Source: GCA-2748575 sp965222725 (GTDB lineage: Bacteria; Pseudomonadota; Gammaproteobacteria; Pseudomonadales; Ketobacteraceae). From it: a stretch of 64,000 nt of DNA. The position numbers and the translations under genes are program-made. Positions 1 through 7,739 of the stretch are shown piece after piece. The notes beneath the pieces are model-generated. The model saw nothing but the letters and a program-made list of their open reading frames with translations, was not told where the DNA came from and searched no databases. The DNA lies in NCBI GenBank assembly GCA_965222725.1, contig OZ244969.1:2790001-2854000 (forward strand), read 5' to 3'. Each line of letters begins with the position of its first letter. The first letter of the stretch is position 1.

Positions 1-37
1 CACGGTATCAGGATCAAAGAAACCTGAGGGGGTGTGA

Positions 38-304
38 GTGAAGAGAAAGCACAGGGACCAGAACGGTAAGGCAATCCCATGGGTGCGAACAAGGTTTGCT
101 GTCAAGTACCTGGCGTTCCGAACGTTGCAGAGCGTAATGGTATGCGCGGCTGCCGAGGCTCAGATAAAGGCTATCCGTTTCAGTGATGCGCCCAAAGAGA
201 AGAAGGCTATGGCTATCGTGACCGCCACGGCCAATACGGTGTCAGCACTGGCAAAAATCAACCGATACGGCTCAGCAAGCCGGGAACAAAAAGCCGGAGT
301 TTAA
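38..304 (+). CDS. Hypothetical phage early protein, 88 aa
   Basis: The GTG start is preceded by a strong GAGGGGG ribosome binding site at 26-32, and the gene ends two bases before rdgC, so the two are probably co-transcribed. The product is basic at the N-terminus, with an alanine-rich middle (around residues 36-70) likely to be helical. I recognise no family. Its place upstream of a recombination gene suggests an early DNA-metabolism role, but nothing in the protein shows this. Confidence 0.55.
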   Translation: MKRKHRDQNGKAIPWVRTRFAVKYLAFRTLQSVMVCAAAEAQIKAIRFSDAPKEKKAMAIVTATANTVSALAKINRYGSASREQKAGV

Positions 305-306
305 AT

Positions 307-1245
307 ATGTGGTTTAAGAATTTGAGAATTTACCGTTTCACCTCTTCCTTTGATACCAGCCCGGAAGAACTGGAAACGCAGCTGAAGGAAGCACCTTTCA
401 CACCTTGCGGTAGTTACAGCAAGGAATCCATGGGGTGGGTGCCGCCCTTGGGCCGCACCGGTGTCCAGCTGGTACACACGGCCAACGGCCAGCACATGAT
501 TTGCCTGATGATGGAAGAGAAGATCCTGCCGGCTTCCGTGGTGAACGATGCCCTGCAGGAGCGGGCTGACGCGGTTGAGGAAAAGGTGGGCCGCAAGCTA
601 TTCCGCAAAGAGCGCCTGCAGCTGAAAGACGATGTGATCGCGGACCTCCTGCCTAAAGCCTTTCCCAAAAAGCAAAAGGTGTTCGCCTACATCAGTCCGG
701 TGGATCGGCTGCTGGTGATCAATACCGGCAGCCAGGGGCAGGCCGAAACATTCTTGGGCTTCCTGCGCAACACCCTGGGCAGCCTCCCTGTAGTCCCGGT
801 ATCCACCGTGGGGGTGCCCGCCGACATCATGACCCGGTGGTTACTACAGGGTTACGGTACCGACGGCTTTGAACTGGAATCAGATGTGGAGCTGTTCAAC
901 CCCAAGGAAGACGGCAACACCGTGCGCTGTAAGGGGCAGGATCTGAGCTCCCATGAAATCGAAGAGCATCTAAAGGCTGGCAAGCTGGCCAATAAGTTGC
1001 GGGTGTCCTGGAGGGATCGCCTTACTTGCGTGATCAATGACAGCCTGGCCATTACCGGCCTGAAGTTCAGTGACGTGATTCTGGAGAAAGCCAACGAATA
1101 CGATGCAGAGAGCGTGGCAGAACAGTTTGATCAGGACTTTACCCTGATGACCCTGGAGCTGGGCCGGTTCTACAAGGATCTGTTCAGGGCCTTCGGTGGC
1201 CTGGAGAAAAGCAGGCTGGAAGAACCGGAAGCCAGCGAAGCCTGA
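307..1245 (+). CDS. rdgC: RdgC-like recombination-associated DNA-binding protein
   Basis: RdgC is a ring-forming dsDNA-binding protein that restrains RecA-type recombination. The 312-residue product matches the usual length of about 300. The N-terminus (MWFKNLRIYRF) and the internal GWVPPLG segment near residues 43-49 are typical of the family, as is the acidic C-terminal part around FDQDFTLMTLELG. Chromosomal copies are common in Gammaproteobacteria and some phages carry their own. Here it follows a small unknown gene by two bases and precedes small early genes, so it is likely part of the delayed-early recombination block. Confidence 0.93.
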   Translation: MWFKNLRIYRFTSSFDTSPEELETQLKEAPFTPCGSYSKESMGWVPPLGRTGVQLVHTANGQHMICLMMEEKILPASVVNDALQERADAVEEKVGRKLFRKERLQLKDDVIADLLPKAFPKKQKVFAYISPVDRLLVINTGSQGQAETFLGFLRNTLGSLPVVPVSTVGVPADIMTRWLLQGYGTDGFELESDVELFNPKEDGNTVRCKGQDLSSHEIEEHLKAGKLANKLRVSWRDRLTCVINDSLAITGLKFSDVILEKANEYDAESVAEQFDQDFTLMTLELGRFYKDLFRAFGGLEKSRLEEPEASEA

Positions 1246-1280
1246 GGGTGTTGCTCTCTCAATAAACGGAGGTGATTTAA

Positions 1281-1535
1281 GTGAAGTGGATAAAAGTCAT
1301 CTGGAAGATATTGCTGTTTTTGGGGCGCCCGTCATTGGTTGGGATGTATGGGGCTCTTTACGGGCTCTACTTGGACAACTGGCTGGCCGCAATGTTCTTC
1401 TTGGGGGTGTCGCTGGTGTGCCAGTCAGTGGAGCGTCATGCCGACAATCAAAACCCCCCGGCCATCACGGTCAACTATCACGACAGTCTTGGCCAGCCCA
1501 GCCAGGGCAATAATGAATACGGCCCAAGGGTGTAA
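1281..1535 (+). CDS. Small membrane protein, 84 aa
   Basis: The GTG start follows a good CGGAGGTG ribosome binding site at 1268-1275. Residues 5-50 are hydrophobic and can form one or two membrane segments (ILLFLGRPSLVGMYGAL and an AAMFFLGVSLV stretch). The C-terminal 35 residues are polar. No family is recognised. It lies among phage early genes rather than in the lysis position, so a holin role is less likely than superinfection exclusion or a host-membrane interaction; this is conjecture. Confidence 0.5.
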   Translation: MKWIKVIWKILLFLGRPSLVGMYGALYGLYLDNWLAAMFFLGVSLVCQSVERHADNQNPPAITVNYHDSLGQPSQGNNEYGPRV

Positions 1536-1560
1536 CACTTTCAACAACTGGAGAGCGACA

Positions 1561-1992
1561 ATGGACGACATGATAACACCGGGAATATTCAATAATTCTG
1601 GGGGTGGTGGAGCGATGACTAACGGTGCAGACGATTTCAAGGTGCGAATTCCTGACGCGGTGGAGCCGCGGCCTTCTTGGTGTGCCTCCGCTGCTCCACG
1701 GCAGGAAATATTTGACGGTTTGTCATTCTCCCAGGCTCTGATCGTTAAAAAGTGCGAAGAGGTCAAGGAGTTGCTTATTGAGAAAAACCGCAAGTACGGT
1801 GACTCAGCGCTGAACCCTAAGCGCATATTCTCCAACGCTGACCCTATGGCCCAGATAGACGTAAGACTTGATGACAAGCTTTCTCGTATTGCCAGTGGCC
1901 AGGCTGACGAGGACGAGGATGTCTACCTGGATTTAACCGGATACCTGATCCTGAGGATGGTGGCCGATGAAATGCAAAAGGGTGACACATGA
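1561..1992 (+). CDS. DUF1599-like protein (nucleotide modification-associated domain 1 type), 143 aa
   Basis: Residues from about 50 on carry the recognisable pattern KKCEEVKELLIEKNRKYGDS, then an IDVRLDDKLSRI motif and a DLTGYLILRM C-terminus. This fits the small DUF1599 family found in phages and linked by genomic context to base-modification systems. The first 35 residues are glycine-rich and not conserved-looking. The open frame extends further upstream, but ATG 1561 has GGAGAG just before it and avoids a long overlap with the membrane-protein gene. The stop overlaps the next start (ATGA). The biochemical activity is unknown. Confidence 0.72.
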   Translation: MDDMITPGIFNNSGGGGAMTNGADDFKVRIPDAVEPRPSWCASAAPRQEIFDGLSFSQALIVKKCEEVKELLIEKNRKYGDSALNPKRIFSNADPMAQIDVRLDDKLSRIASGQADEDEDVYLDLTGYLILRMVADEMQKGDT

Positions 1993-2291
1993 GGTTATGT
2001 GTGGCTCCTGCTGGCTCGAAAGTGGCGACCCATGGCAGTCAGCAAGCCGGTCAGATAAGCCGGCTTGCCGACTACATACTGAAACGGGTGATTCTGGATC
2101 CCAGCAGGATAAAGGAACTCAAAGCGCGGTACGTGGACAGCGAGAGCTTTTCTAATATCCGCCCTGAGTTGGTGGCTGAAATTTTAAAACAGAGTGAGGG
2201 CTTAGAGCTGTCATGGAAAATCAAGAAAGAATTCATACTCCCGATGGAGATCCAAACCGCAGAAACATCCACTTCAAGGATGGCGAAGTGA
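1989..2291 (+). CDS. Hypothetical phage protein, 100 aa
   Basis: ATG 1989 overlaps the preceding stop in an ATGA junction and has AAAAGGGTG upstream, so translation is well supported. The product has a basic, helical middle (KRVILDPSRIKELKARY) and no cysteine or membrane motif of note. No family is recognised. The following gene is probably translationally coupled through a GTGA junction at the stop. Confidence 0.5.
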   Translation: MRLCVAPAGSKVATHGSQQAGQISRLADYILKRVILDPSRIKELKARYVDSESFSNIRPELVAEILKQSEGLELSWKIKKEFILPMEIQTAETSTSRMAK

Positions 2292-2485
2292 TCAGTATCC
2301 GCTTGGTTAGTAAAAAGGTGGGTGCCAGAGCCAAGAAACAGCTCATGGTGTCTGATGATGGCCGGGGGTGGGTGAATGCCAAGAGCTGTTATTCCACTGC
2401 ATGGAACCCGATTCATGCAGCCCTGGAGGCAGTGGAAGACATCACCCACGATTCCATTCACGCGTATGAGGTGCTTTGCAAATGA
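2288..2485 (+). CDS. Hypothetical phage protein, 65 aa
   Basis: The frame opens at ATG 2213, but that codon lacks a ribosome binding site and would overlap the previous gene by 79 bases. GTG 2288 has AAGGA at 2276-2280 and overlaps the previous stop as GTGA, so it is preferred. If the longer form is used the product is 90 aa. The protein is mixed alpha/beta in appearance (VISIRLVSKK, QLMVSDDG, AALEAVEDI) and not recognised. It ends in an ATGA overlap with the DUF1643-like gene. Confidence 0.5.
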   Translation: MISIRLVSKKVGARAKKQLMVSDDGRGWVNAKSCYSTAWNPIHAALEAVEDITHDSIHAYEVLCK

Positions 2486-2961
2486 GTTCGGATGCACTGA
2501 TAAGCAAGTGTGGCCAATACCGTTACTGGTTGCGCCGTGGTGATATGGGTGGGATCAAAGTCTGCTTCGTGATGCTCAACCCCTCAACAGCTGATGCTGA
2601 AACCGACGACAGAACGGTTAGCCGGTGTATTCGCTTTACCAAGGATTGGGGCGGTTCAGGGTTAACGATACTCAACCTGTACGCTTACCGCTCCACGGAC
2701 CCCAAGAACCTTAAGGCCGTGGCTGACCCCGTTGGTCCTGAAAATGAAAAGCATTGGCGGGAGCTTCTACCTGCGCATGATGTGGTTGTGTGTGCCTGGG
2801 GGGCAAATGCGGAGCGTGAAGCGGTTGAGCGGTTCGTATCAGTGGCCAATGAGCTAGGCGTTCAGCTGTATTGTCTGGCCACAACCAAAGACGGGCAGCC
2901 CCGCCACCCTCTGTACCTGAAATCAAACCTTAAGCCAGTTCCATGGCTAATTATGAACTGA
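2482..2961 (+). CDS. DUF1643-like protein, 159 aa
   Basis: The segment VCFVMLNPSTADAETDD followed by RC, LTILNLYAYRSTDPK and VVCAWG is the signature of the DUF1643 family. That family occurs in phages and mobile islands and has been linked by gene context to modified-nucleotide metabolism; no reaction is established. The 159-residue length is typical. ATG 2482 overlaps the upstream stop. It lies two small genes downstream of the DUF1599-like gene, so both may serve the same process. Confidence 0.8.
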   Translation: MSSDALISKCGQYRYWLRRGDMGGIKVCFVMLNPSTADAETDDRTVSRCIRFTKDWGGSGLTILNLYAYRSTDPKNLKAVADPVGPENEKHWRELLPAHDVVVCAWGANAEREAVERFVSVANELGVQLYCLATTKDGQPRHPLYLKSNLKPVPWLIMN

Positions 2962-3058
2962 GCACTATCCAAAGAAAGGCGAAAAACGCCATTTAGTACC
3001 CGGTTTCCCCGGGCTGGTATGGCGAAAACTGCCAAAACAACGATTTTAAGGGGAGTAG

Positions 3059-3934
3059 ATGGAAAAGCTACGCGGTGAAGAGCTGGCCTACAAGCTCACT
3101 TCAAAGGGTATCTGGGTAGATGATCCGAATTCTGGCTACAAGGGCTTAATAACCGCTGCTGATGTGTGTGCCGGCCTGAGTATCGGCAACATAGAGCAGC
3201 TGGAATACCTGACGATTGATTCATTGATATGCCCGCCTGCATCTGCAGACCAGATATTTACCATGAGAGCCCTGGCAGTACAGGACATGAAGTTAAAGGA
3301 GTCGGAGCGCAAGGGTTATGCGTTCCACCAAGAGAAGGCCTATCAGTATTTCATTGAGAAGTTTATTGCCGGTACCAGCTTTGCCAATTATTTCTACCTG
3401 CATGCAGCTGAAATGGCCTATGACCACCGCTGGCAGTTGAGGAAGGGCAAACCGGTACTGCGGACCCTCTGCAATTTGATCATTTGTGAGAACGTATTCC
3501 CCAGTCTGCGTAAGTGTATGGCCTGTAAGGGCAGAGGCCGGCTGCTGAATCAAAAGATCTGCCGTTCTTGTTCCGGAAAGCGTGGAGACCATGACGGCGG
3601 GAAAGTTGAATACATTGGTTCGGGGGTGCGGGAGCTGTCAGAGCGAGCTATCGGTTCTCTGTGCGGCATTGAGCAGCAGAGCTACGCCCAGACGTGGAAG
3701 CCCAGAAAAGCACAGCTGCAGTTGGAGTATGAGGGCCTGATAGTGTCCGGACTGTCAAAGCTGGCTGACTCTCTCTACCGGGAGCACGTTCCAAAAAAAG
3801 AGGATCCGCCGAAAACGGCCAAGATCGTCACTACCAAAAGACGGCCGGTACCGGTTGTGAGGGCGCCGGACGTATCCAGGACCAGAGTCAACCACAGTGC
3901 GGCCGGTCGTAAAACAATGAGCTTGAAAGGGTAA
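3059..3934 (+). CDS. DnaJ-type zinc-finger phage protein, candidate Q-like late regulator
   Basis: This 291-residue protein has one four-cysteine cluster, CMACKGRG (C153, C156) and CRSCSGKRG (C168, C171), resembling a DnaJ-type or antitermination-Q zinc ribbon. The N-terminal 130 residues look helical and the C-terminal 50 are basic and proline-rich (RRPVPVV). The start has AAGGGGAG upstream. It is among the last genes before the terminators and putative late promoter near 4,711-4,930, which is where lambdoid phages place the late antiterminator Q. The late-regulator role is inferred from position and zinc motif only. Confidence 0.6.
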   Translation: MEKLRGEELAYKLTSKGIWVDDPNSGYKGLITAADVCAGLSIGNIEQLEYLTIDSLICPPASADQIFTMRALAVQDMKLKESERKGYAFHQEKAYQYFIEKFIAGTSFANYFYLHAAEMAYDHRWQLRKGKPVLRTLCNLIICENVFPSLRKCMACKGRGRLLNQKICRSCSGKRGDHDGGKVEYIGSGVRELSERAIGSLCGIEQQSYAQTWKPRKAQLQLEYEGLIVSGLSKLADSLYREHVPKKEDPPKTAKIVTTKRRPVPVVRAPDVSRTRVNHSAAGRKTMSLKG

Positions 3935-3937
3935 CCC

Positions 3938-4186
3938 ATGGCCAGAAACAAGAAGCCCCGCAGAAAGCGGAATAACCACTATAAGCGGTTCACCAGGAAC
4001 ACTGCGCCGTTGGCCCTGTGGTTCGACTGGCGCAGTGCATACGAGGAAAACGGCATTGCAGACGATGGCAGCCTTCCCCTTGAAACCATGTGTGAGAAAG
4101 CCATTGCCCTGGATCACACCATAAAAACGCCTGGTGGGGGTGTGAATCCGGTTGTGAAGGATTTCCTTACCCTGTCTCGGCAGTAG
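3938..4186 (+). CDS. Hypothetical basic phage protein, 82 aa
   Basis: It starts three bases after the zinc-finger gene with AAAGGG upstream. The first 20 residues are strongly basic (ARNKKPRRKRNNHYKRFTR), suggesting nucleic-acid contact. The rest is a short acidic domain. I recognise no family. Confidence 0.5.
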   Translation: MARNKKPRRKRNNHYKRFTRNTAPLALWFDWRSAYEENGIADDGSLPLETMCEKAIALDHTIKTPGGGVNPVVKDFLTLSRQ

Positions 4187-4201
4187 TTGATCACACTGGA
4201 A

Positions 4202-4435
4202 ATGGATCTGTATGACGGCCAGGACTGGTACAAAGAGACCGATTACATAGTGACTGAGGTCTGCAAGCTGGATGATGTTGCCGACTACGTGAAAGCCAAG
4301 AAGGCCGAAATGAAGGCTGGCCAAAATCCAGCGCACGTTCAAGGTATCTCTTGGGGCATCAAAGCCTACTCAGGCAGGAATCAGCGCAAGATAGAGGGGG
4401 AGCAGTCTTGCTTGGAGCGGACAGGGACAAAATAA
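4202..4435 (+). CDS. Hypothetical phage protein, 77 aa
   Basis: The frame opens at TTG 4187 directly after the previous stop. ATG 4202 is the first standard start and has TGGA close by, so either is possible. The product begins MDLYDGQDWYKETDY and has a lysine-rich helix in the middle (VKAKKAEMKAGQ). No family is recognised. Its 3' end overlaps the next gene by 28 bases. Confidence 0.45.
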   Translation: MDLYDGQDWYKETDYIVTEVCKLDDVADYVKAKKAEMKAGQNPAHVQGISWGIKAYSGRNQRKIEGEQSCLERTGTK

Positions 4436-4692
4436 TCTTTTGCTTGCGGGATGAGAACAGGGGCAGGCTGCTGCCGCAAGATATCCCCTTTCTCACCAGG
4501 CTCATTGGGCTACACCCAAAGTGTAAGCTCAGTGACAAAGAAATTAAGTGGCTGAATGATGCGTATAAGCGGGCTTCGAGTGAAAACCGGCAAAAATTAC
4601 AGTTAGCTCGTGAGCAGGTTTTTCCTTCTAAATCAAAAACAAGCGGGAGGCGCAGGCGGTACCGGAAGGACAGAAAAGCGAATAACTGTTAA
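4408..4692 (+). CDS. Hypothetical basic phage protein, 94 aa
   Basis: The frame is open from 4351, but TTG 4408 lies about six bases after AGGGGGAG (4394-4401) and is the most credible start. The C-terminal 25 residues are extremely basic (SGRRRRYRKDRK), so nucleic-acid binding is likely. The middle contains IPFLTRLIGLHPKCKLSDKEI, helical in appearance. It is the last gene before the late-region control segment and may belong to the same regulatory unit as the zinc-finger gene. No family is assigned. Confidence 0.45.
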   Translation: MLGADRDKIIFCLRDENRGRLLPQDIPFLTRLIGLHPKCKLSDKEIKWLNDAYKRASSENRQKLQLAREQVFPSKSKTSGRRRRYRKDRKANNC

Positions 4693-4710
4693 TTTATCCA
4701 GCTGTACGTA

Positions 4711-4742
4711 TTTACAGCTTCCTGTAAAAACGCTACTATAAA
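4711..4742 (+). promoter_or_regulatory. Candidate late promoter with perfect dyad
   Basis: A perfect 7-bp inverted repeat, TTTACAG-CTTC-CTGTAAA, occupies 4711-4728. Nine bases later is a -10-like TATAAAT (4737-4743). No good -35 element sits 17 bases upstream, as would be expected for an activator-dependent promoter. It precedes the lysis and structural genes and follows the last early gene. Confidence 0.4.
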
Positions 4743-4825
4743 TCCTAACAATCCGAGTATTGCGCCTGCCCGATCAGGAGCTTGAAAATGTAACAAATTC
4801 TGCCCCCCCCTCGCAGAAGGAATGA

Positions 4826-4853
4826 GCCCGCCAAGTGCGGGCTTTTTCTTTTT
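4826..4853 (+). terminator. Rho-independent terminator
   Basis: GCCCGC (4826-4831) pairs with GCGGGC (4837-4842) across a five-base loop and is followed by TTTTTCTTTTT. It is about 85 bases downstream of the candidate late promoter, as in the leader terminators overcome by Q-type antitermination. Confidence 0.75.
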
Positions 4854-4905
4854 GTGCTCGGCTCTCTCCCGGCGGGCTTAGTCCTTCCCGCTGGACCTGT
4901 GTGAT

Positions 4906-4930
4906 GCCCGCTCAATGCGGGCTTTTTTTT
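4906..4930 (+). terminator. Second rho-independent terminator
   Basis: GCCCGC (4906-4911) pairs with GCGGGC (4917-4922), followed by eight T residues. The stem is identical to that at 4826, so the two form a tandem pair 80 bases apart. Both stand between the early genes and the lysis genes. Confidence 0.75.
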
Positions 4931-4940
4931 GGTTCCCGCT

Positions 4941-5126
4941 ATGAGCAAGTTTGAAGTTGCTGTTGATGCTGCCCACAAGTTGGGCCGGCAGGCCATGTTC
5001 TGGGCGCAGCTTTGGTTTTATTGGTATTGCGTGAATAACGACATTGCGATCACTACAGAGCTTGTCGCTGGTGTTTCCGGTTGTGCAGCGGTTTACACAG
5101 CAATCAAGGGTAAGGGGCGGCAATGA
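4941..5126 (+). CDS. Small membrane protein, 61 aa, holin candidate
   Basis: Two hydrophobic segments are visible, about residues 18-32 (AMFWAQLWFYWYCV) and 42-56 (LVAGVSGCAAVYTAI), with a short basic tail (KGKGRQ). That layout fits a small class II holin. It is the first gene of the late transcript and overlaps the next gene by four bases (ATGA). No strong ribosome binding site precedes ATG 4941, and a TTG at 4929 is also in frame. The holin role rests on position and topology. Confidence 0.5.
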   Translation: MSKFEVAVDAAHKLGRQAMFWAQLWFYWYCVNNDIAITTELVAGVSGCAAVYTAIKGKGRQ

Positions 5127-5464
5127 GTGACCGTGAAGGAATCCATAAGACGAAGGCTTTTAATTGGTCTCATGTTTTTGCAAGCGTTGGCCTGGCTGTG
5201 GCCGGTCTCGGGGCTTTTTACGATTTACGCACAAGCCTTGCGCTAACCAATGCCAGGTTAGAAGCGCTGGAAAAGCCAGCCTCTGTGTCACTCATTGAGA
5301 TGGATAAGAGGGTATCCATCATAGAGCTGAATATGACCAATTACGGTAACACTCAGCGGAAAATAGCTGCGGACCTGGAAGTTATGAAGAATAACGTTAC
5401 CTCTGAGCTTGGCGAAATAAAGTACCTTCTGATCCAGGGAGCTAAAAGCAATGGTCCCGGTTAA
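5123..5464 (+). CDS. Membrane-anchored coiled-coil protein, 113 aa, lysis-region
   Basis: One membrane segment (about residues 17-33, VFASVGLAVAGLGAFYD) is followed by a long heptad-rich region to residue 105. It resembles an inner-membrane spanin or a second holin-like protein. It is coupled to the preceding membrane gene through an ATGA overlap. No outer-membrane lipoprotein partner was found embedded or adjacent, so the spanin reading is weak. Confidence 0.5.
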   Translation: MSDREGIHKTKAFNWSHVFASVGLAVAGLGAFYDLRTSLALTNARLEALEKPASVSLIEMDKRVSIIELNMTNYGNTQRKIAADLEVMKNNVTSELGEIKYLLIQGAKSNGPG

Positions 5465-7739
5465 AGTCAATCGCCTGGCTGTTTCTGTACGGCAGGCCAG
5501 TAAGCCACCAAAAAAGAATCACCTACGTTTGGTGGGTGGCAACAGAGCTGCTCCGGAGCAGACCCACAAGCATTTAATGGCGCTCCGGAAAGCCCGGGCT
5601 TATATGTATCGCCAGTGGGATAAGCTGCCTGAGCATAAGCAGACCAGGCGTGCTTGGTCCAGGATTCAGAAGCGAAGCGAAATCAAGGCGCAATACACTG
5701 CTGTCAGCGGTACTGATAATTTTGTCGGCTCCATTTACGGATATTATGATTCTGAGTTTTTGGATGGTATAGACGATTCTGCGCAGCCTGGTGTTGGTAT
5801 AGCTGCGATTCCTTTCCGTTATCAGTGTGTTGCTGGCGTCGGCAAATATATTGCTTTGGCGGGGTATAGCTCGCAGATTACCTATGAAGCAACGGACGGC
5901 GCGGATTATCCGAATCACGATGTTTCTGTGCGGTACCGTGATGCCATAACAGAATGGACAATCACGGCGCTGCCGGCGACCGGAACCCTGTATGATGGCG
6001 ACACCGCTATAGCGTCAATTCCGCATACCGTGGCAGGTCCGCTGGGCCCTGACGGACTCATGTTCGTCCCTGCAGGGGTTGGAACTGAGACGTTTTCATA
6101 TACCTGTGTGGATATTACGGGTACCTCTAATGAGGCGACCGTCACGCTGGAAACCACAGCTGCAACGCAGGAAGAACCAGGTGCCGCACCTCTCCCAGAT
6201 ATTGCACATGTGCCTTCCCCCACGGAGGATGACTTTGTTGAGGGCGTGGATTACTGGATTGATAACAGTCATGCGAGTGCGAGCGATAGCAATGTAGGCG
6301 GGCGCGGTAGTCCTTCTTTGCCCAGGGCAACTTTGCCAGTGGGTTCCTCGGTCCAGTTTGCCGCCGGCACAAAGATTTTTATCCGGGGCGGTGTCGATAC
6401 GCCATATGTTCTGCCAGCGGGTGGCACGCTCAAGTGGTTTCTGAACGGTACCGCGGCAACCGCCGGCAATTACGTGATTGTTTCGGGTGTGGTTGATGGC
6501 CCAAACAAGCCCCTTGTGCAAGCGGCAAACCTTACAGGCTCTCAAAAGCAATGGCGCTATGCAGGGGCATACGCCGTATTTGAGGGGCTGCGATTTGAGA
6601 ACGTTGATATCCAGCAGCGCACAGATTCGGGGGATTCGACAGCCGGTCATACCTGTGTTCGTCATTCGGAAGTTTTCGGACAGCAACGCACCACCGGCAC
6701 ATCCATGGGGAATATCACCCCGACGCGGGCAATCATCAATTGCCACATCCATGACAATGGCATCATCTTTGAAAATTTCAGCGATGAAAACGATGTGCAT
6801 GGTGTGCAGGGCGGGACATCTGCCGTGGGTCTCTGGGTGTACGACTGCCTTATTCACGATAACGCCGGCGACTCTATTCAGATTAATGGCGGCAATAACA
6901 TCAATCTTTGCCGGGATAAGTGCCACAGCGAAGGCGAGAACGCTATCGATATCAAGCGCCGAGTGGACCACATCATATCCCGCGTGGATTGCTGGGATTT
7001 TCGTGCAGTGAGCTACGCCAGCGGATCTGGTTCAGATGGTACCGCCATTGTTTATAACGTGGATATCTCCAGTGATCCGCCAGATTATATCTGGTGCTTC
7101 AATTCTCGCATCTGGGACATGAATACCGCTGTCCGGATGCAGTGTAACCATGGATTTGTTGTCGGCTGCCATGTTTGGCACCAGCATTCAAGTGTTGGTA
7201 GTGACGTGGGTGCGTTTGTTCTGGGTAACACGGGAACGGCCTACAGGGTCTATCACCTCATCAACAATACCATTGAATTCTATGACAAGGGTGTCCATCA
7301 CTGGGGCGGTGCTGGCACTGCTGAGTATGAGTACATTTTTGCGGGGAACTACTGGGGCACATTCAACCAAAATTCACCCCAACCAGTGCATTACCGTATC
7401 CGGGATGGGCATGCGGTTACCGCTACATCTCTGATGGATTACAACGTCTACAAAGATCCTGTTTCCCTTGATCTGGAGGGTGCGACGAATTTCTCAGAGC
7501 TTCAGGCCCTTGGTTTTGATCTTAATTCGGTAGAGAACGCTGGCGGGCAGCTGCAGGGCGCCTCACATCTGGATTTCACGCCACAGGAAAGCTCGTTGCT
7601 TATCGGTGCCAATGTTGAGCACCCCACATTTGATCTGTTTGAGGCGCGTTATAGCGGCAGACTGTCTACGCGGGTAGATATATACGGAACTGTGCGCCCA
7701 GATGCTGGCGCAACTATTGGGGCTGTTGAGCATGTATAG
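5451..7739 (+). CDS. Tailspike-like parallel beta-helix protein, 762 aa
   Basis: The first 80 residues are basic and could anchor to a virion. Residues about 155-232 form an Ig/cadherin-like repeat (TALPATGTLYDGDTAI, ETFSYTCVD). From about 265 to 700 the pattern is that of a right-handed parallel beta-helix with many Asn/Gly/His turns (NCHIHDNG, DCLIHDNAGDS, HLINNTIEFYDKG). Such proteins bind or cleave surface polysaccharide. There is no signal peptide, which argues for a virion component. Its place between lysis genes and terminase is unusual for a tailspike. Whether it is an enzyme cannot be seen. Confidence 0.7.
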   Translation: MVPVKVNRLAVSVRQASKPPKKNHLRLVGGNRAAPEQTHKHLMALRKARAYMYRQWDKLPEHKQTRRAWSRIQKRSEIKAQYTAVSGTDNFVGSIYGYYDSEFLDGIDDSAQPGVGIAAIPFRYQCVAGVGKYIALAGYSSQITYEATDGADYPNHDVSVRYRDAITEWTITALPATGTLYDGDTAIASIPHTVAGPLGPDGLMFVPAGVGTETFSYTCVDITGTSNEATVTLETTAATQEEPGAAPLPDIAHVPSPTEDDFVEGVDYWIDNSHASASDSNVGGRGSPSLPRATLPVGSSVQFAAGTKIFIRGGVDTPYVLPAGGTLKWFLNGTAATAGNYVIVSGVVDGPNKPLVQAANLTGSQKQWRYAGAYAVFEGLRFENVDIQQRTDSGDSTAGHTCVRHSEVFGQQRTTGTSMGNITPTRAIINCHIHDNGIIFENFSDENDVHGVQGGTSAVGLWVYDCLIHDNAGDSIQINGGNNINLCRDKCHSEGENAIDIKRRVDHIISRVDCWDFRAVSYASGSGSDGTAIVYNVDISSDPPDYIWCFNSRIWDMNTAVRMQCNHGFVVGCHVWHQHSSVGSDVGAFVLGNTGTAYRVYHLINNTIEFYDKGVHHWGGAGTAEYEYIFAGNYWGTFNQNSPQPVHYRIRDGHAVTATSLMDYNVYKDPVSLDLEGATNFSELQALGFDLNSVENAGGQLQGASHLDFTPQESSLLIGANVEHPTFDLFEARYSGRLSTRVDIYGTVRPDAGATIGAVEHV

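Noticed and set aside
6096..6971. Long minus-strand frame opposite the beta-helix gene
   Set aside because: It is a shadow of a convincing plus-strand gene, lacks family motifs and has no ribosome site.
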